Shown piece by piece: positions 21,806 to 30,533 of a stretch of 64,000 bases of DNA. The stretch is from an uncultured Flavobacteriaceae bacterium (GTDB taxonomy: Bacteria; Bacteroidota; Bacteroidia; Flavobacteriales; Flavobacteriaceae): assembly GCA_947501845.1 (NCBI GenBank), contig CANMXP010000021.1, positions 27,783 to 91,782 of the forward strand, given 5' to 3'. The position numbers and the translations under genes were made by a program. Within the stretch, counting starts at the first letter, position 1. Each line of letters begins with the position of its first letter. Below the pieces are notes generated by a model, which did no database searches, was not told the origin of the DNA, and saw nothing but the letters and a program-made list of their open reading frames with translations.

Positions 21806-21812
21806 TCTATTT

Positions 21813-23186
21813 TTAGTATTCTATTTGGTAAGTAATTGCCTTTTTATTGGTAATCAAAAAATTACACAATCCTGCTATTATTAAGCTTGAGCCTGCGACT
21901 ACCATAGCGTTAATGGTTGCATCTCCAAAAAGCCCAGCAATAAAATTGATACCTCCTACAGCTGCTATAATTTGAGGTATTACAATAAACATGTTAAAAA
22001 TCCCCATAATGACTCCCATCTTTTTTGGATCTACAGAACTTGATAACATCGCGTAGGGCATGGATAAAATACTTCCCCAAGAGAAACCAATAAGTGTAAA
22101 TGATAAAATGAGATATTCTGGCGAAGGAATAAAATACATTGAAATAAAGCCTATACCTCCTAAGATTAAAGAAATCATGTGCACATACTTTCTATTTATT
22201 CTTCTTTTGGATGTATATAGTACTAGTAAAAGCGCAAATATCATGGAAGACAACCCATAAATACCCATATATTTCCCAACTTGATTTGAAGATTTTTGAA
22301 ATGAGGTATTCGCTAAATCATATGCTTGAGCTTGTGCCATATTCGTCATATCAAAAGCACTTTCTATTGGTGCTGGTGTATTAAAAACATGTTCTGTAAG
22401 TGCTGGATTAGCTAAGCTCCACATTGTAAAAAATGCAAACCAACTAAAAAACTGTACCAATCCAAGTTTTTTCATAGTTAGTGGCATATCTCCAATATTC
22501 TTTATGATATCTGGAATGAATTGATTCTTTTTTTGTCTTTCTTTCTCAAAAGCCTCCATATCTTCAGGAGGGTATTCTGATGTCGTAAAAACAGTATATA
22601 AAATACTCACTAAAAACACCACCGCCCCAATTACAAATGCTACTTTAACAGACATAGGAATGACGCCTACATCGGCAGAATCACTAACTCCTAATTTAGA
22701 AACTATCCAGGGCAAACTACTAGCTACCCAAGTTCCTATACCAATAATTAGTGTTTGAACGACAAACCCATACGATCTTTGAGAATCTGGAAGCTTGTCT
22801 GCCACCAAAGCTCTGAAAGGCTCCATCGAAATATTTATAGACGCATCAAGAATCCATAAAAATCCAGCAGCTACCCAAAGTGTTGGAGAATGTGGGACAA
22901 AACATAATGCAATAGAACTTAAAATGGCTCCAATTAGAAAGTAAGGACGGCGTCTTCCAAATTTTGAACTCCATGTTCTATCACTCATGTAACCAATAAT
23001 TGGCTGTACAAGTAGCCCTGTTAAAGGTGCTGCAACCCATAAGATAGGAATATCATCGATATTAGCTCCTAGAGTTTGAAAAATTCTTGACATGAATCCG
23101 CCTGTTAAGGCCATTCCGAATTGTATTCCTAAAAAACCGAAACTCATGTTCCAAATTTCCCAGAAATTTAATTTACGCTTTTGCAT
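21813..23186 (-). CDS. MFS maltose/maltodextrin transporter (SLC45-like)
   Basis: This 457-residue inner-membrane transporter has about twelve hydrophobic segments. Its N-terminal FWEIWNMSFGFLGIQFGMAL and the GYMSDRTWSSKFGRRRPY loop are typical of the SLC45-like disaccharide transporters found beside maltose phosphorylase genes. The WFAFFTMW and SILSMPYAMLSSSV stretches support this. It should bring maltose, and perhaps short maltodextrins, from the periplasm to the GH65 enzyme. It is the first gene of the minus-strand operon that runs to 11556. A 280-base upstream gap holds a predicted promoter some 240 bases ahead of the ATG, so the transcript would have an unusually long leader. The assignment to maltose rests on family and neighbourhood. 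Confidence 0.88.
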   Translation of the reverse strand: MQKRKLNFWEIWNMSFGFLGIQFGMALTGGFMSRIFQTLGANIDDIPILWVAAPLTGLLVQPIIGYMSDRTWSSKFGRRRPYFLIGAILSSIALCFVPHSPTLWVAAGFLWILDASINISMEPFRALVADKLPDSQRSYGFVVQTLIIGIGTWVASSLPWIVSKLGVSDSADVGVIPMSVKVAFVIGAVVFLVSILYTVFTTSEYPPEDMEAFEKERQKKNQFIPDIIKNIGDMPLTMKKLGLVQFFSWFAFFTMWSLANPALTEHVFNTPAPIESAFDMTNMAQAQAYDLANTSFQKSSNQVGKYMGIYGLSSMIFALLLVLYTSKRRINRKYVHMISLILGGIGFISMYFIPSPEYLILSFTLIGFSWGSILSMPYAMLSSSVDPKKMGVIMGIFNMFIVIPQIIAAVGGINFIAGLFGDATINAMVVAGSSLIIAGLCNFLITNKKAITYQIEY

Positions 23187-23466
23187 AAATAGTATATTTA
23201 GATTAATACTATTTGATAAGCGGTTTATACCAATTTAACTATAAATAACGTATTTATTTTAGCACCATTTCCTTGTTTACAATTCTTCTTATAGCAAGGC
23301 TATTAAAATGAATCATTAGGTTCTGTAACTAAAACAACTTTGTTTTTGTTTACCATTTGATAATTACATCGGTATGCTTACCAAAACTTATGTGAGAAGT
23401 GAAAATATAAGTTCTGATTTCGTGTCAAAGATATACAAAAGATTTTTATTCTTCCAAATATATTTT
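23187..23466 (-). promoter_or_regulatory. Intergenic leader of the maltose operon
   Basis: This 280-base gap before the MFS gene holds no gene. On the minus strand a promoter lies at 23457-23426, just after the LacI stop: TTG, 21 bases, TATCTTTG. That predicts a leader of about 240 bases. A small inverted repeat, GGTA-N4-TACC, lies at about 23371-23382 and could be a binding site. No copy of the CGAAAACGTTTTCG palindrome found before susC was seen here. Confidence 0.45.
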
Positions 23467-24540
23467 TTATTTAGTCGATTCTCTTTCAATAATTTCGGTC
23501 TCAATAACCACTTTTATAAAATCAGTTTTTCTCTCGTCGTTCGTGAAATACTGGTCACTTTCGGCATCTGAAGCTTCTAATCTATCTATCAATAAATTCG
23601 CTGCTTGTTCTCCTATTTTTTGACCATGTTGGCTCACTGTTGTTAAACTAGGCGTGGCATGTTTTGAAAGTACACCATCTGTAAAACCAATAACTTGTAT
23701 ATCATCGGGAATGCTTAAACCTAGCTTCCTTGCCACCTTCATAGCCGTTACAGCATATAATTCATTGACAGCAAAAACACCGTCTATCTCTTTATTTGTT
23801 TTAAAAAATTGAGCAATTTCATTTTCTAAAATCTCCAAATGATTTTCTACATCTAAACTATCATCAATCTTTAATATAAGATCAGAATTTGCATCTATCC
23901 CACTCGTTTCTAAAGCTTCTACGTACCCCTGAGTTCTTAGTCTGCCAACACTTACATAATCCATTGTGGTAATGAGCCCTATATGATTACAATCATTATC
24001 AATCAATTTTTTAACCGCTTTAACAGCCCCATTAAAATCATCTACAATCACCTTATCACAATCCACTTCATTCACAACACGATCAAACATGACAATAGGC
24101 ATGCCTTGGTTTATTGTTGCATTAAAATGATGGTAATCTTGCTTAAGTAAGGTCTCTTTAGAAATGGAAAGAATAAAACCATCTATGCTACCATTAGCAA
24201 GCATTTCCATGTTTATAATTTCTTTAGTAAATGATTCGTTTGACAACCCAACAATAACATTATACCCGCGTCTATTTGCTATTAGTTCAATGCCCCGAAT
24301 AACGGTTGAAAAAAAGTGATGCACAATTTCTGGAATTAAAATACCAATAGTTTTTGTCTTTCTATTCTTTAAACTTAGTGCAATATTATTGGGCTTATAA
24401 TTATACAACTTAGCAAATGCCTGAATTTTTTTGGTGGTGTCTTCACTAATTTCTTTACTATTACTTAGTGCCTTAGAAACTGTTGAAATTGAGACATCTA
24501 ATTCCCGAGCTATTTGTTTCAATGTTATCTTTCTTTTCAT
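23467..24540 (-). CDS. LacI-family transcriptional regulator of the starch locus
   Basis: This is a LacI/GalR regulator of about 357 residues from the ATG at 24540. A longer frame from 24585 would place 15 extra residues before MKRKITLKQIA, where the HTH domain normally begins. The DNA-binding part shows IARELDVSISTVSKALS and the hinge YNYKPNNIALSLKNR. The ligand domain starts at TIGILIPEIVHHFFS and includes the DGFILS, VDCDKVIVDDF and DIQVIGFTDG stretches. It stands between the minus-strand maltose operon and the plus-strand sus operon, where such regulators control maltose and starch genes in flavobacteria. The palindrome at 24666-24679 is its probable operator, and it may also control its own gene from there. 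Confidence 0.92.
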   Translation of the reverse strand: MKRKITLKQIARELDVSISTVSKALSNSKEISEDTTKKIQAFAKLYNYKPNNIALSLKNRKTKTIGILIPEIVHHFFSTVIRGIELIANRRGYNVIVGLSNESFTKEIINMEMLANGSIDGFILSISKETLLKQDYHHFNATINQGMPIVMFDRVVNEVDCDKVIVDDFNGAVKAVKKLIDNDCNHIGLITTMDYVSVGRLRTQGYVEALETSGIDANSDLILKIDDSLDVENHLEILENEIAQFFKTNKEIDGVFAVNELYAVTAMKVARKLGLSIPDDIQVIGFTDGVLSKHATPSLTTVSQHGQKIGEQAANLLIDRLEASDAESDQYFTNDERKTDFIKVVIETEIIERESTK

Positions 24541-24665
24541 TGGTGATAGTTTAATGGAAATCTCGAAGTTTTTAATGAACTTCATAAAGGTATCACATTA
24601 TTTCCAATGCAAAAAACTATATGTTTTTATCAAAAAACACACCAAATGCTGAAAAGTTGTTAACA

Positions 24666-24679
24666 CGAAAACGTTTTCG
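24666..24679. promoter_or_regulatory. LacI-type operator
   Basis: CGAAAACGTTTTCG is a perfect 14-base palindrome with the central CG typical of LacI-family operators. It lies in the gap between the divergent LacI and susC genes, 22 bases before the -33 element of the predicted susC promoter. The position upstream of the core promoter would suit activation as well as repression. Confidence 0.7.
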
Positions 24680-24680
24680 T

Positions 24681-24693
24681 TACGAATTTCGTA
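24681..24693. promoter_or_regulatory. Second palindrome beside the LacI operator
   Basis: TACGAATTTCGTA is a perfect odd palindrome around a central T. It begins one base after the first palindrome. It shares the CGAA/TTCG half-site core, so it may be a second, lower-affinity regulator site. Confidence 0.4.
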
Positions 24694-24701
24694 ATTCATA
24701 A

Positions 24702-24733
24702 TTGTTTCTTTACAATTTCTTTACATAGCTTTG
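24702..24733 (+). promoter_or_regulatory. Predicted promoter of the susCDEF operon
   Basis: A -33 TTG (24702-24704) is followed by 21 bases and TAGCTTTG (24726-24733), matching the Bacteroidota TTG...TAnnTTTG pattern. It stands about 80 bases before the susC ATG and directly after the two palindromes. Confidence 0.55.
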
Positions 24734-24812
24734 ATTTTGAGGAGTGAAAATATATTTAAACAAGCTAAACACATTAAACTAAACAAACTAACATTTAATT
24801 AGACAAAATTAC

Positions 24813-27758
24813 ATGAAATCACTTACTAAAAAATTATTGTTTTTTATGCTTATTTTACCAGTATATATATTTGGGCAAAATACGCTTACAGGAACGGTAA
24901 CAGAACAAGCTACTTCCATCCCGCTTCCAGGAGTTAATGTTGTCGTAAAAGGTACGATAACTGGGGCTACTACAAATTTTGATGGAAATTATCAGATTAA
25001 AATTAATAATGGCGATGTTATTGTATTCTCATACATAGGCTATCAATCACAAGAAGTAATATATACAGGTCAGGCAACTTTAGATATAGAATTAAGTGAA
25101 GATGCTGCTCAGTTAGATGAAATTGTTGTCATTGGTTACGGTTCTACAACAAAGAAAGATGCTACAGGATCTGTGGAAGCAATAACCTCAAAAGATTTTA
25201 CTAGAGGTAATATTGTTACACCAGAAAACTTATTAAATGGCCGTGTAGCTGGTGTTACCGTCACGACAAGTGGTGCTCCTGGTTCTGGTTCAGAAATTAG
25301 AATTCGAGGGGGTTCTTCAATCAACGCATCTAACAATCCACTTATTATTATTGATGGCTTGCCTATTATTAATGATGGTGTTAGCGGATCTAGAGGTGTT
25401 TTGGCTAGTATCAATCCTAATGACATCGATTCCTTTACCGTTTTAAAAGATGCATCTGCTACCGCTATTTATGGTTCTAGAGCATCAAATGGTGTTATTA
25501 TTATCGTTACTAAAAAAGGAAAATCGACCTTTAGTGCCACTTACGATACGCAATTTAGTTTTTCAGAAGTATCTGAAACTATTAATGTGTTCTCTGGCGA
25601 TGCTTTTAGACAATTAATCAATTCTCAACCCATTAATGGGACTAATATTGATACAAGTTTATTAGGTAACGTTAGTACTAATTGGCAAGACGAGATTTTT
25701 AGAAATACCGTATCCTCTCAACATAATATTTCTATGCAAGGTGCATTATTTGATGTTTTACCTGCAAGGTTTTCATTTGGAACTACAAATCAACAAGGTA
25801 CTTTGCAAACCTCTAAGTTTGAAAGAAGAAATTTAAGCTTAGCCTTAAATCCAACCTTTTTTGATAGTCATTTAAAAGTAAACTTAAATGCCAATCTAGC
25901 TTTTGAAGATAATAGGTTTGCTGATGCTTCACAAATAAACGCTGCATTGGTATACGATCCATCACAACCTGTATACGATCCATCGTCTCCTTTTGGGGGG
26001 TTTTATCAGCATAGAGATGGCACTTTGGTTGCAAATGGGACAACAAATCCATTAGCGTCTCTATTACAAAGAACAAATACGGGTGATGCTAACAGGGCTT
26101 ACGGAAATTTAAATATCGATTATAAATTTCATTTCCTTCCAGAGTTACGTGCTGTATTAAATATTGGTATGGACGAAACCGAATCTAAAGGTTTAGATAT
26201 TTCGGATGCAAGGGTTGCCACTACCGATCAAGATCAACTTTTCAAAGGATCTTTAAGGCGCAATAATCAAAAAAGAACTAATAAACTGCTTGATGGTTAC
26301 TTAACTTATAATAAAGAATTTGATAGTTTTAGAACCGAATTAACAGCTGGATACTCCTATCAGAAATTCACAAATGGAGGTAAGAATGGTAGAAATATTA
26401 AAGATGATTTAAGTGTTGATGATTTTTACACCGATCCAGATGTTGTTTTAATAGGATTCTTTGGTAGAGTAAACCTTACTTTTTTAGACAAATATTTACT
26501 AACATTTACATACAGACGTGATGGTTCTTCTCGTTTTAGTAAAGAAAATCAATGGGGTAATTTTCCTGCTGGTGCAATTGCATGGAATATTAGTGATGAA
26601 GATTTCTTAAAAGATTCTAAAGTCATTTCAAACCTAAAATTGAGAGCTGGTTATGGTATTACAGGTCAACAAGAAGTCTCTGAAAAAGACATATTCTTAA
26701 ACAGATACAGAGGAGGCAGAACAGACTCACAATATCAATTTGGAAATGCAGTCGTACAATCTTTAATTGCTTCTGAAATCAACCCAGATTTAAAATGGGA
26801 AGAAACAACTACTATTGAATTCGGAATTGATTACGGATTATTTGATAATAGACTTTCTGGATCTTTAAACTTCTTCCAGAAAAATTCGACCGATTTATTA
26901 TTTACTGCTTCTGTTGCAGATGGCACCAATTTTTCAAACAGTGTCATTCAAAATATTGGTGAATTACAAATTCAAGGTTTAGAGTTTTCATTAAATGCCG
27001 ATGTGATTAAACAAGAAGATTTTAATATCGACCTCAACTTTAACGCCACATTTTTAGATAGGGAAATTAAAGAACTAGCACTGGGGCAAGATGTAAGAAC
27101 TGGAGGTATTGCTGGTGGTACTGGAAATAACATTCAAATCCACAGAGAAGGACAAGCACCTAATTCTTTTAATGTCTATAAACAATTATATGATACGTCT
27201 GGCAATCCTATTGAAGGTGCTTATGCAGACTTGAATGGCGATAATATTATTAACGATGATGACCGCTATTTAAAGGAAAACCCAGGAGCAGATGTTATTT
27301 TAGGATTCCAATCCAACATCAACTATAAAAACCTTGATTTGTCATTTAATTTAAGAGCCAACATTGGTAATTATGTTTATGACAATGTAAACTCATCTAG
27401 AACACAATATGAAAAATTGCTTGATAATGCCGTTCTTGGTAACCTTCCAACATCTGTATTAGAAACCAATTTCCAAAGAACATCAGATGTTATTATTTCT
27501 GATATATATATTAAAGATGCTTCGTTTTTAAGAATGGACAATATTACTCTGGGATATACTTTTAACGATTTATCTAAATCTCTAAAGAGTATTCGTATAT
27601 GGGGTGGCATTCAAAACGTGTTTACCATAACAAATTATAGCGGATTAGATCCAGAAGTAACAGACAATGATTCTGAACCAACATTATCTATAGGGATTGA
27701 TAACGTAGTGTATCCAAGACCTAGAACTATTTTAGTTGGAGCTAATTTTAAATTTTAA
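24813..27758 (+). CDS. susC: SusC-like TonB-dependent starch/maltodextrin transporter
   Basis: This 981-residue outer-membrane importer has a signal peptide (LILPVYIFGQ). A CarboxypepD_reg-like domain follows at about 24-100 (GTVTEQATSIPLPGVNVVVKG), then a TonB-contact stretch DEIVVIGYG, a plug domain (IRIRGGSSINASNNPLIIID, DASATAIYGSRASNGVI), and a long beta-barrel ending VYPRPRTILVGANFKF. This is the standard SusC layout. With SusD it should move maltooligosaccharides across the outer membrane using TonB energy. Starch specificity is inferred from the GH13/GH97/GH65 neighbours and the SusE/SusF-like genes behind it. It starts the plus-strand operon behind a LacI-type operator and ends ten bases before the susD ATG. 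Confidence 0.95.
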   Translation: MKSLTKKLLFFMLILPVYIFGQNTLTGTVTEQATSIPLPGVNVVVKGTITGATTNFDGNYQIKINNGDVIVFSYIGYQSQEVIYTGQATLDIELSEDAAQLDEIVVIGYGSTTKKDATGSVEAITSKDFTRGNIVTPENLLNGRVAGVTVTTSGAPGSGSEIRIRGGSSINASNNPLIIIDGLPIINDGVSGSRGVLASINPNDIDSFTVLKDASATAIYGSRASNGVIIIVTKKGKSTFSATYDTQFSFSEVSETINVFSGDAFRQLINSQPINGTNIDTSLLGNVSTNWQDEIFRNTVSSQHNISMQGALFDVLPARFSFGTTNQQGTLQTSKFERRNLSLALNPTFFDSHLKVNLNANLAFEDNRFADASQINAALVYDPSQPVYDPSSPFGGFYQHRDGTLVANGTTNPLASLLQRTNTGDANRAYGNLNIDYKFHFLPELRAVLNIGMDETESKGLDISDARVATTDQDQLFKGSLRRNNQKRTNKLLDGYLTYNKEFDSFRTELTAGYSYQKFTNGGKNGRNIKDDLSVDDFYTDPDVVLIGFFGRVNLTFLDKYLLTFTYRRDGSSRFSKENQWGNFPAGAIAWNISDEDFLKDSKVISNLKLRAGYGITGQQEVSEKDIFLNRYRGGRTDSQYQFGNAVVQSLIASEINPDLKWEETTTIEFGIDYGLFDNRLSGSLNFFQKNSTDLLFTASVADGTNFSNSVIQNIGELQIQGLEFSLNADVIKQEDFNIDLNFNATFLDREIKELALGQDVRTGGIAGGTGNNIQIHREGQAPNSFNVYKQLYDTSGNPIEGAYADLNGDNIINDDDRYLKENPGADVILGFQSNINYKNLDLSFNLRANIGNYVYDNVNSSRTQYEKLLDNAVLGNLPTSVLETNFQRTSDVIISDIYIKDASFLRMDNITLGYTFNDLSKSLKSIRIWGGIQNVFTITNYSGLDPEVTDNDSEPTLSIGIDNVVYPRPRTILVGANFKF

Positions 27759-27768
27759 AAAAAGAACT

Positions 27769-29370
27769 ATGAAAACAAGATTTAAAATACACAAAACAAT
27801 TGGGTTGGTAATGCTTTTTATTCTGGCATTAACATCATGTACTGATGATTTGAATATTACACCCAATGATGATCAAACCGTTTTAAGCGAAGATCTTTTT
27901 GAAAATGAAGCTGCTTATAAACAAGTTTTGGCAGGTATCTATGCGAATTTAGCACTAACAGGTACAGACGGTGCTGGTAGTTCAAACCTTAAAAATATTG
28001 ATGCAGGTACCAGTCAATTTGGACGTGTGCTATTGTATGTACAAACGCTTTCGGCAGATCAAATGATTTGGTCTTATGAAAATGATCCAGGTACTAGAGA
28101 AATTCAAAGAAACATATGGACTGCACAGAATCCCTTATTATTAGGAATGTTCAGTAGAGCACATTTATCCATAGCGTTAGCAAATAATTTTTTAAGAGAA
28201 ACTACCGATGCTAAATTAGATGAAAGAGGTGTATCAACTTCTATAAGAAGCGAAATACCAGCCTATAGAGCTGAAGCGAGATTAATGAGAGCGATGGCAT
28301 ACTACTATATGATGGATCTTTTTGGAAAAGCAAATTTTGCGACCGAAGATGATGCTATCAATTCTCAACCTGCTGTTGCTAATAGAGCAGAATTGTTCTC
28401 TTTTATTGAAACCGAATTAAAAGACATTGATACCGACTTAGTAAATGCTAAGCAAAATGAGTATGGAAGAGCAGATAAGGCTGTTGCATACATGATTTTA
28501 GCTAAAATTTACCTGAATGCCGAAGTTTATATAGGCGAAAACAAATATGCTGATTGCCTAAGTTATTGTGAAAAGATAATTAACGGAGGCTACTCTTTGG
28601 CAACAGATTACCTTCATAATTTTATGGCAGATAATAATACAAATTCTGCTATCAATGAAATTATTTTCCCAATAGTTTCAGATGGTGTAACGACTCAAAA
28701 TTATGGTCCTACAACGGTTATGATTAATGGTTCTGTGGGAAGCCTTGAAGTAAACGGTGCCGAAGTTGGTGTTGGTGCTGCAGGATGGGGTGGTGCCTTA
28801 AGAGTAAGAAAACAATTTGTAGATCTTTTTGATGCCTCATTTGCCAATGACGCCAGAAACACGATCATATCTGGGTCAAGACCTAAAGATATCATAGATA
28901 TTTCAGACAAGGATACAGGTTACATCATACAAAAATATTCTAATGCAACCTCTTCTGGTCGTTTTGGTGTCGATGAAACCTTTGTTGATACAGATTTCCC
29001 TTTATTTAGATTAGCTGATGTGTATTTAATGTATGCAGAAGCCCACTTAAGAGGTGGAGGTGGCGATTTAGCAACGGCTGCTGATTATGTAAATGCCTTA
29101 AGAACAAGAGCAAACAATTCAAATACGATTGCTTCTGGCGATTTAACGTTAGATTTCATATTAGATGAAAGAGCCCGCGAATTACATTGGGAAGCACACA
29201 GAAGACAAGATTTAGTTCGATATGGCAGATTTACTGGCGGTAACTACAATTGGGCTTGGAAAGGGAATGGTAGTAATGGTATTTCATTACCTGCACATTT
29301 CGATGTTTATCCAATACCAACAGGAAGTATAGCTGCAAATCCTAATCTAACCCAAAACCCTGGGTATTAA
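27769..29370 (+). CDS. susD: SusD-like starch-binding lipoprotein
   Basis: This 533-residue SusD/RagB-family lipoprotein partners the SusC barrel at the cell surface and caps it while presenting maltodextrin. The ATG at 27769 gives a clean lipoprotein signal (MLFILALTSC). A longer frame from 27736 overlaps susC and is rejected. SusD features seen are the TPR-like helical parts (YRAEARLMRAMAYYYMMDLF, ADKAVAYMILAKIYLN) and the C-terminal block ADVYLMYAEAHLRGGGG, then DFILDERARELHWEAHRRQD, LVRYGRF and VYPIPTGSIAANPNLTQN. The gap to susC is ten bases and to the susE-like gene fifteen, so all are co-transcribed. Confidence 0.95.
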   Translation: MKTRFKIHKTIGLVMLFILALTSCTDDLNITPNDDQTVLSEDLFENEAAYKQVLAGIYANLALTGTDGAGSSNLKNIDAGTSQFGRVLLYVQTLSADQMIWSYENDPGTREIQRNIWTAQNPLLLGMFSRAHLSIALANNFLRETTDAKLDERGVSTSIRSEIPAYRAEARLMRAMAYYYMMDLFGKANFATEDDAINSQPAVANRAELFSFIETELKDIDTDLVNAKQNEYGRADKAVAYMILAKIYLNAEVYIGENKYADCLSYCEKIINGGYSLATDYLHNFMADNNTNSAINEIIFPIVSDGVTTQNYGPTTVMINGSVGSLEVNGAEVGVGAAGWGGALRVRKQFVDLFDASFANDARNTIISGSRPKDIIDISDKDTGYIIQKYSNATSSGRFGVDETFVDTDFPLFRLADVYLMYAEAHLRGGGGDLATAADYVNALRTRANNSNTIASGDLTLDFILDERARELHWEAHRRQDLVRYGRFTGGNYNWAWKGNGSNGISLPAHFDVYPIPTGSIAANPNLTQNPGY

Positions 29371-29385
29371 TAAAAACTAATCAAA

Positions 29386-30516
29386 ATGAAAAATTTGAAA
29401 AACATATCAATTTTAATGCTGGCTGCATTTGTATTTTCACTGTTTAATTCATGCGAAGATACTACAGACACATTTGAAGTTTCAAGTACATCCCCCGTTA
29501 CATTGTCCGATTTGGTAATTAACAGTATAGAATTAGATCCTGTAAACATAAATAATCCAGCCGTTAGTCTTAACTGGACAGAAGCAGATTATGGTCAACC
29601 AACAGCCATTAACTATGGTATTGAGTTTTCTACAGATGAAGCGTTTACAAATCCAGTAATTGGTGCTACCGTTACAGGAAATAACACAGTAACACTTTCG
29701 GTAAGTGAATTAAATGCTGCGGCAGGAAATGTTGGTTTACCTCCATTTGCATGGAATACTCTGTATGCAAGGGTAACGTCTTCTCTTGGTACTCAAAAAG
29801 GATTATCTGTAGTATCAAACAGTATTAGTTTTAGTATATTTCCTTTCTTCAATTATAAATTTAACGATTTTTATTTAGTAGGAAATGGCGTAGCTCCAGG
29901 TTGGAATAACAATGATAATAATCCACCTTTATTTCGAGACGCTTCGAATCCTAACCTGTATTATTATACTGGTTTTTTCACCAATTCATCTGGTGCTGAT
30001 GGCGAAGGGCGATTTAAAATACTTGAATCCAGAGGCTTATGGCAACCACAATGGGGTGTAACAGATGATGAAGGTAGTGACGTACTGAAACCTGCTGGCG
30101 AAATTGCTGGAAATCCTGGAACACAAAGTAGCGATCCTGGACGTTTTGGTGTTGCTGCAGATGGCTTTTATGCTTTCACCATAGACTTTTCTAAAAAAAC
30201 ATATACAAATGATGCTTACGATGCCTCTGGAGCTATAGATTACACAGGTGTAAGTATAGAAGGTTCTGCAATCACTTCCACAGCTATGACACAGTCTAGT
30301 TTTGATGGCCATATCTGGTATTTAACAAGTGTACGTCTAGTACCAGGAGATTTACAGTTTATAACCAACTTAGGTTCGGTTTGGGGTAGCACAACAGAAT
30401 TCTCTGGTACAGCTACCGAAAACGGTGGAAACATTCCCGTAGTTGTTGAAGACGATTACGAAGTCTGGTTTAATGACCTAACAGGACATTATATACTCAT
30501 ACCGTTGAATTTATAA
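29386..30516 (+). CDS. susE: SusE-like surface starch-binding lipoprotein
   Basis: This 376-residue lipoprotein (Cys23 in FSLFNSC) has an N-terminal Ig-like SusE domain (about 35-150, with AVSLNWTEADYG and YGIEFSTDEAF). Two carbohydrate-binding modules follow. The first (about 158-275) contains FYLVGNGVAPGWNNNDNNPP and RGLWQPQWG. The second (about 285-376) ends with DYEVWFNDLTGHYILIP. These Trp-rich modules resemble the starch-binding units of Bacteroides SusE and SusF, which hold starch on the outer surface. The gene lies fifteen bases after susD and seventeen before the larger SusF-like gene. It shares module sequence with that neighbour, so the two probably arose by duplication. Confidence 0.88.
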   Translation: MKNLKNISILMLAAFVFSLFNSCEDTTDTFEVSSTSPVTLSDLVINSIELDPVNINNPAVSLNWTEADYGQPTAINYGIEFSTDEAFTNPVIGATVTGNNTVTLSVSELNAAAGNVGLPPFAWNTLYARVTSSLGTQKGLSVVSNSISFSIFPFFNYKFNDFYLVGNGVAPGWNNNDNNPPLFRDASNPNLYYYTGFFTNSSGADGEGRFKILESRGLWQPQWGVTDDEGSDVLKPAGEIAGNPGTQSSDPGRFGVAADGFYAFTIDFSKKTYTNDAYDASGAIDYTGVSIEGSAITSTAMTQSSFDGHIWYLTSVRLVPGDLQFITNLGSVWGSTTEFSGTATENGGNIPVVVEDDYEVWFNDLTGHYILIPLNL

Positions 30517-30533
30517 TCATTAAAAAAATAGAT

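Noticed and set aside
24541..24585. Extended start for the LacI regulator
   Set aside because: LacI proteins begin with the HTH, which follows directly after the ATG at 24540.
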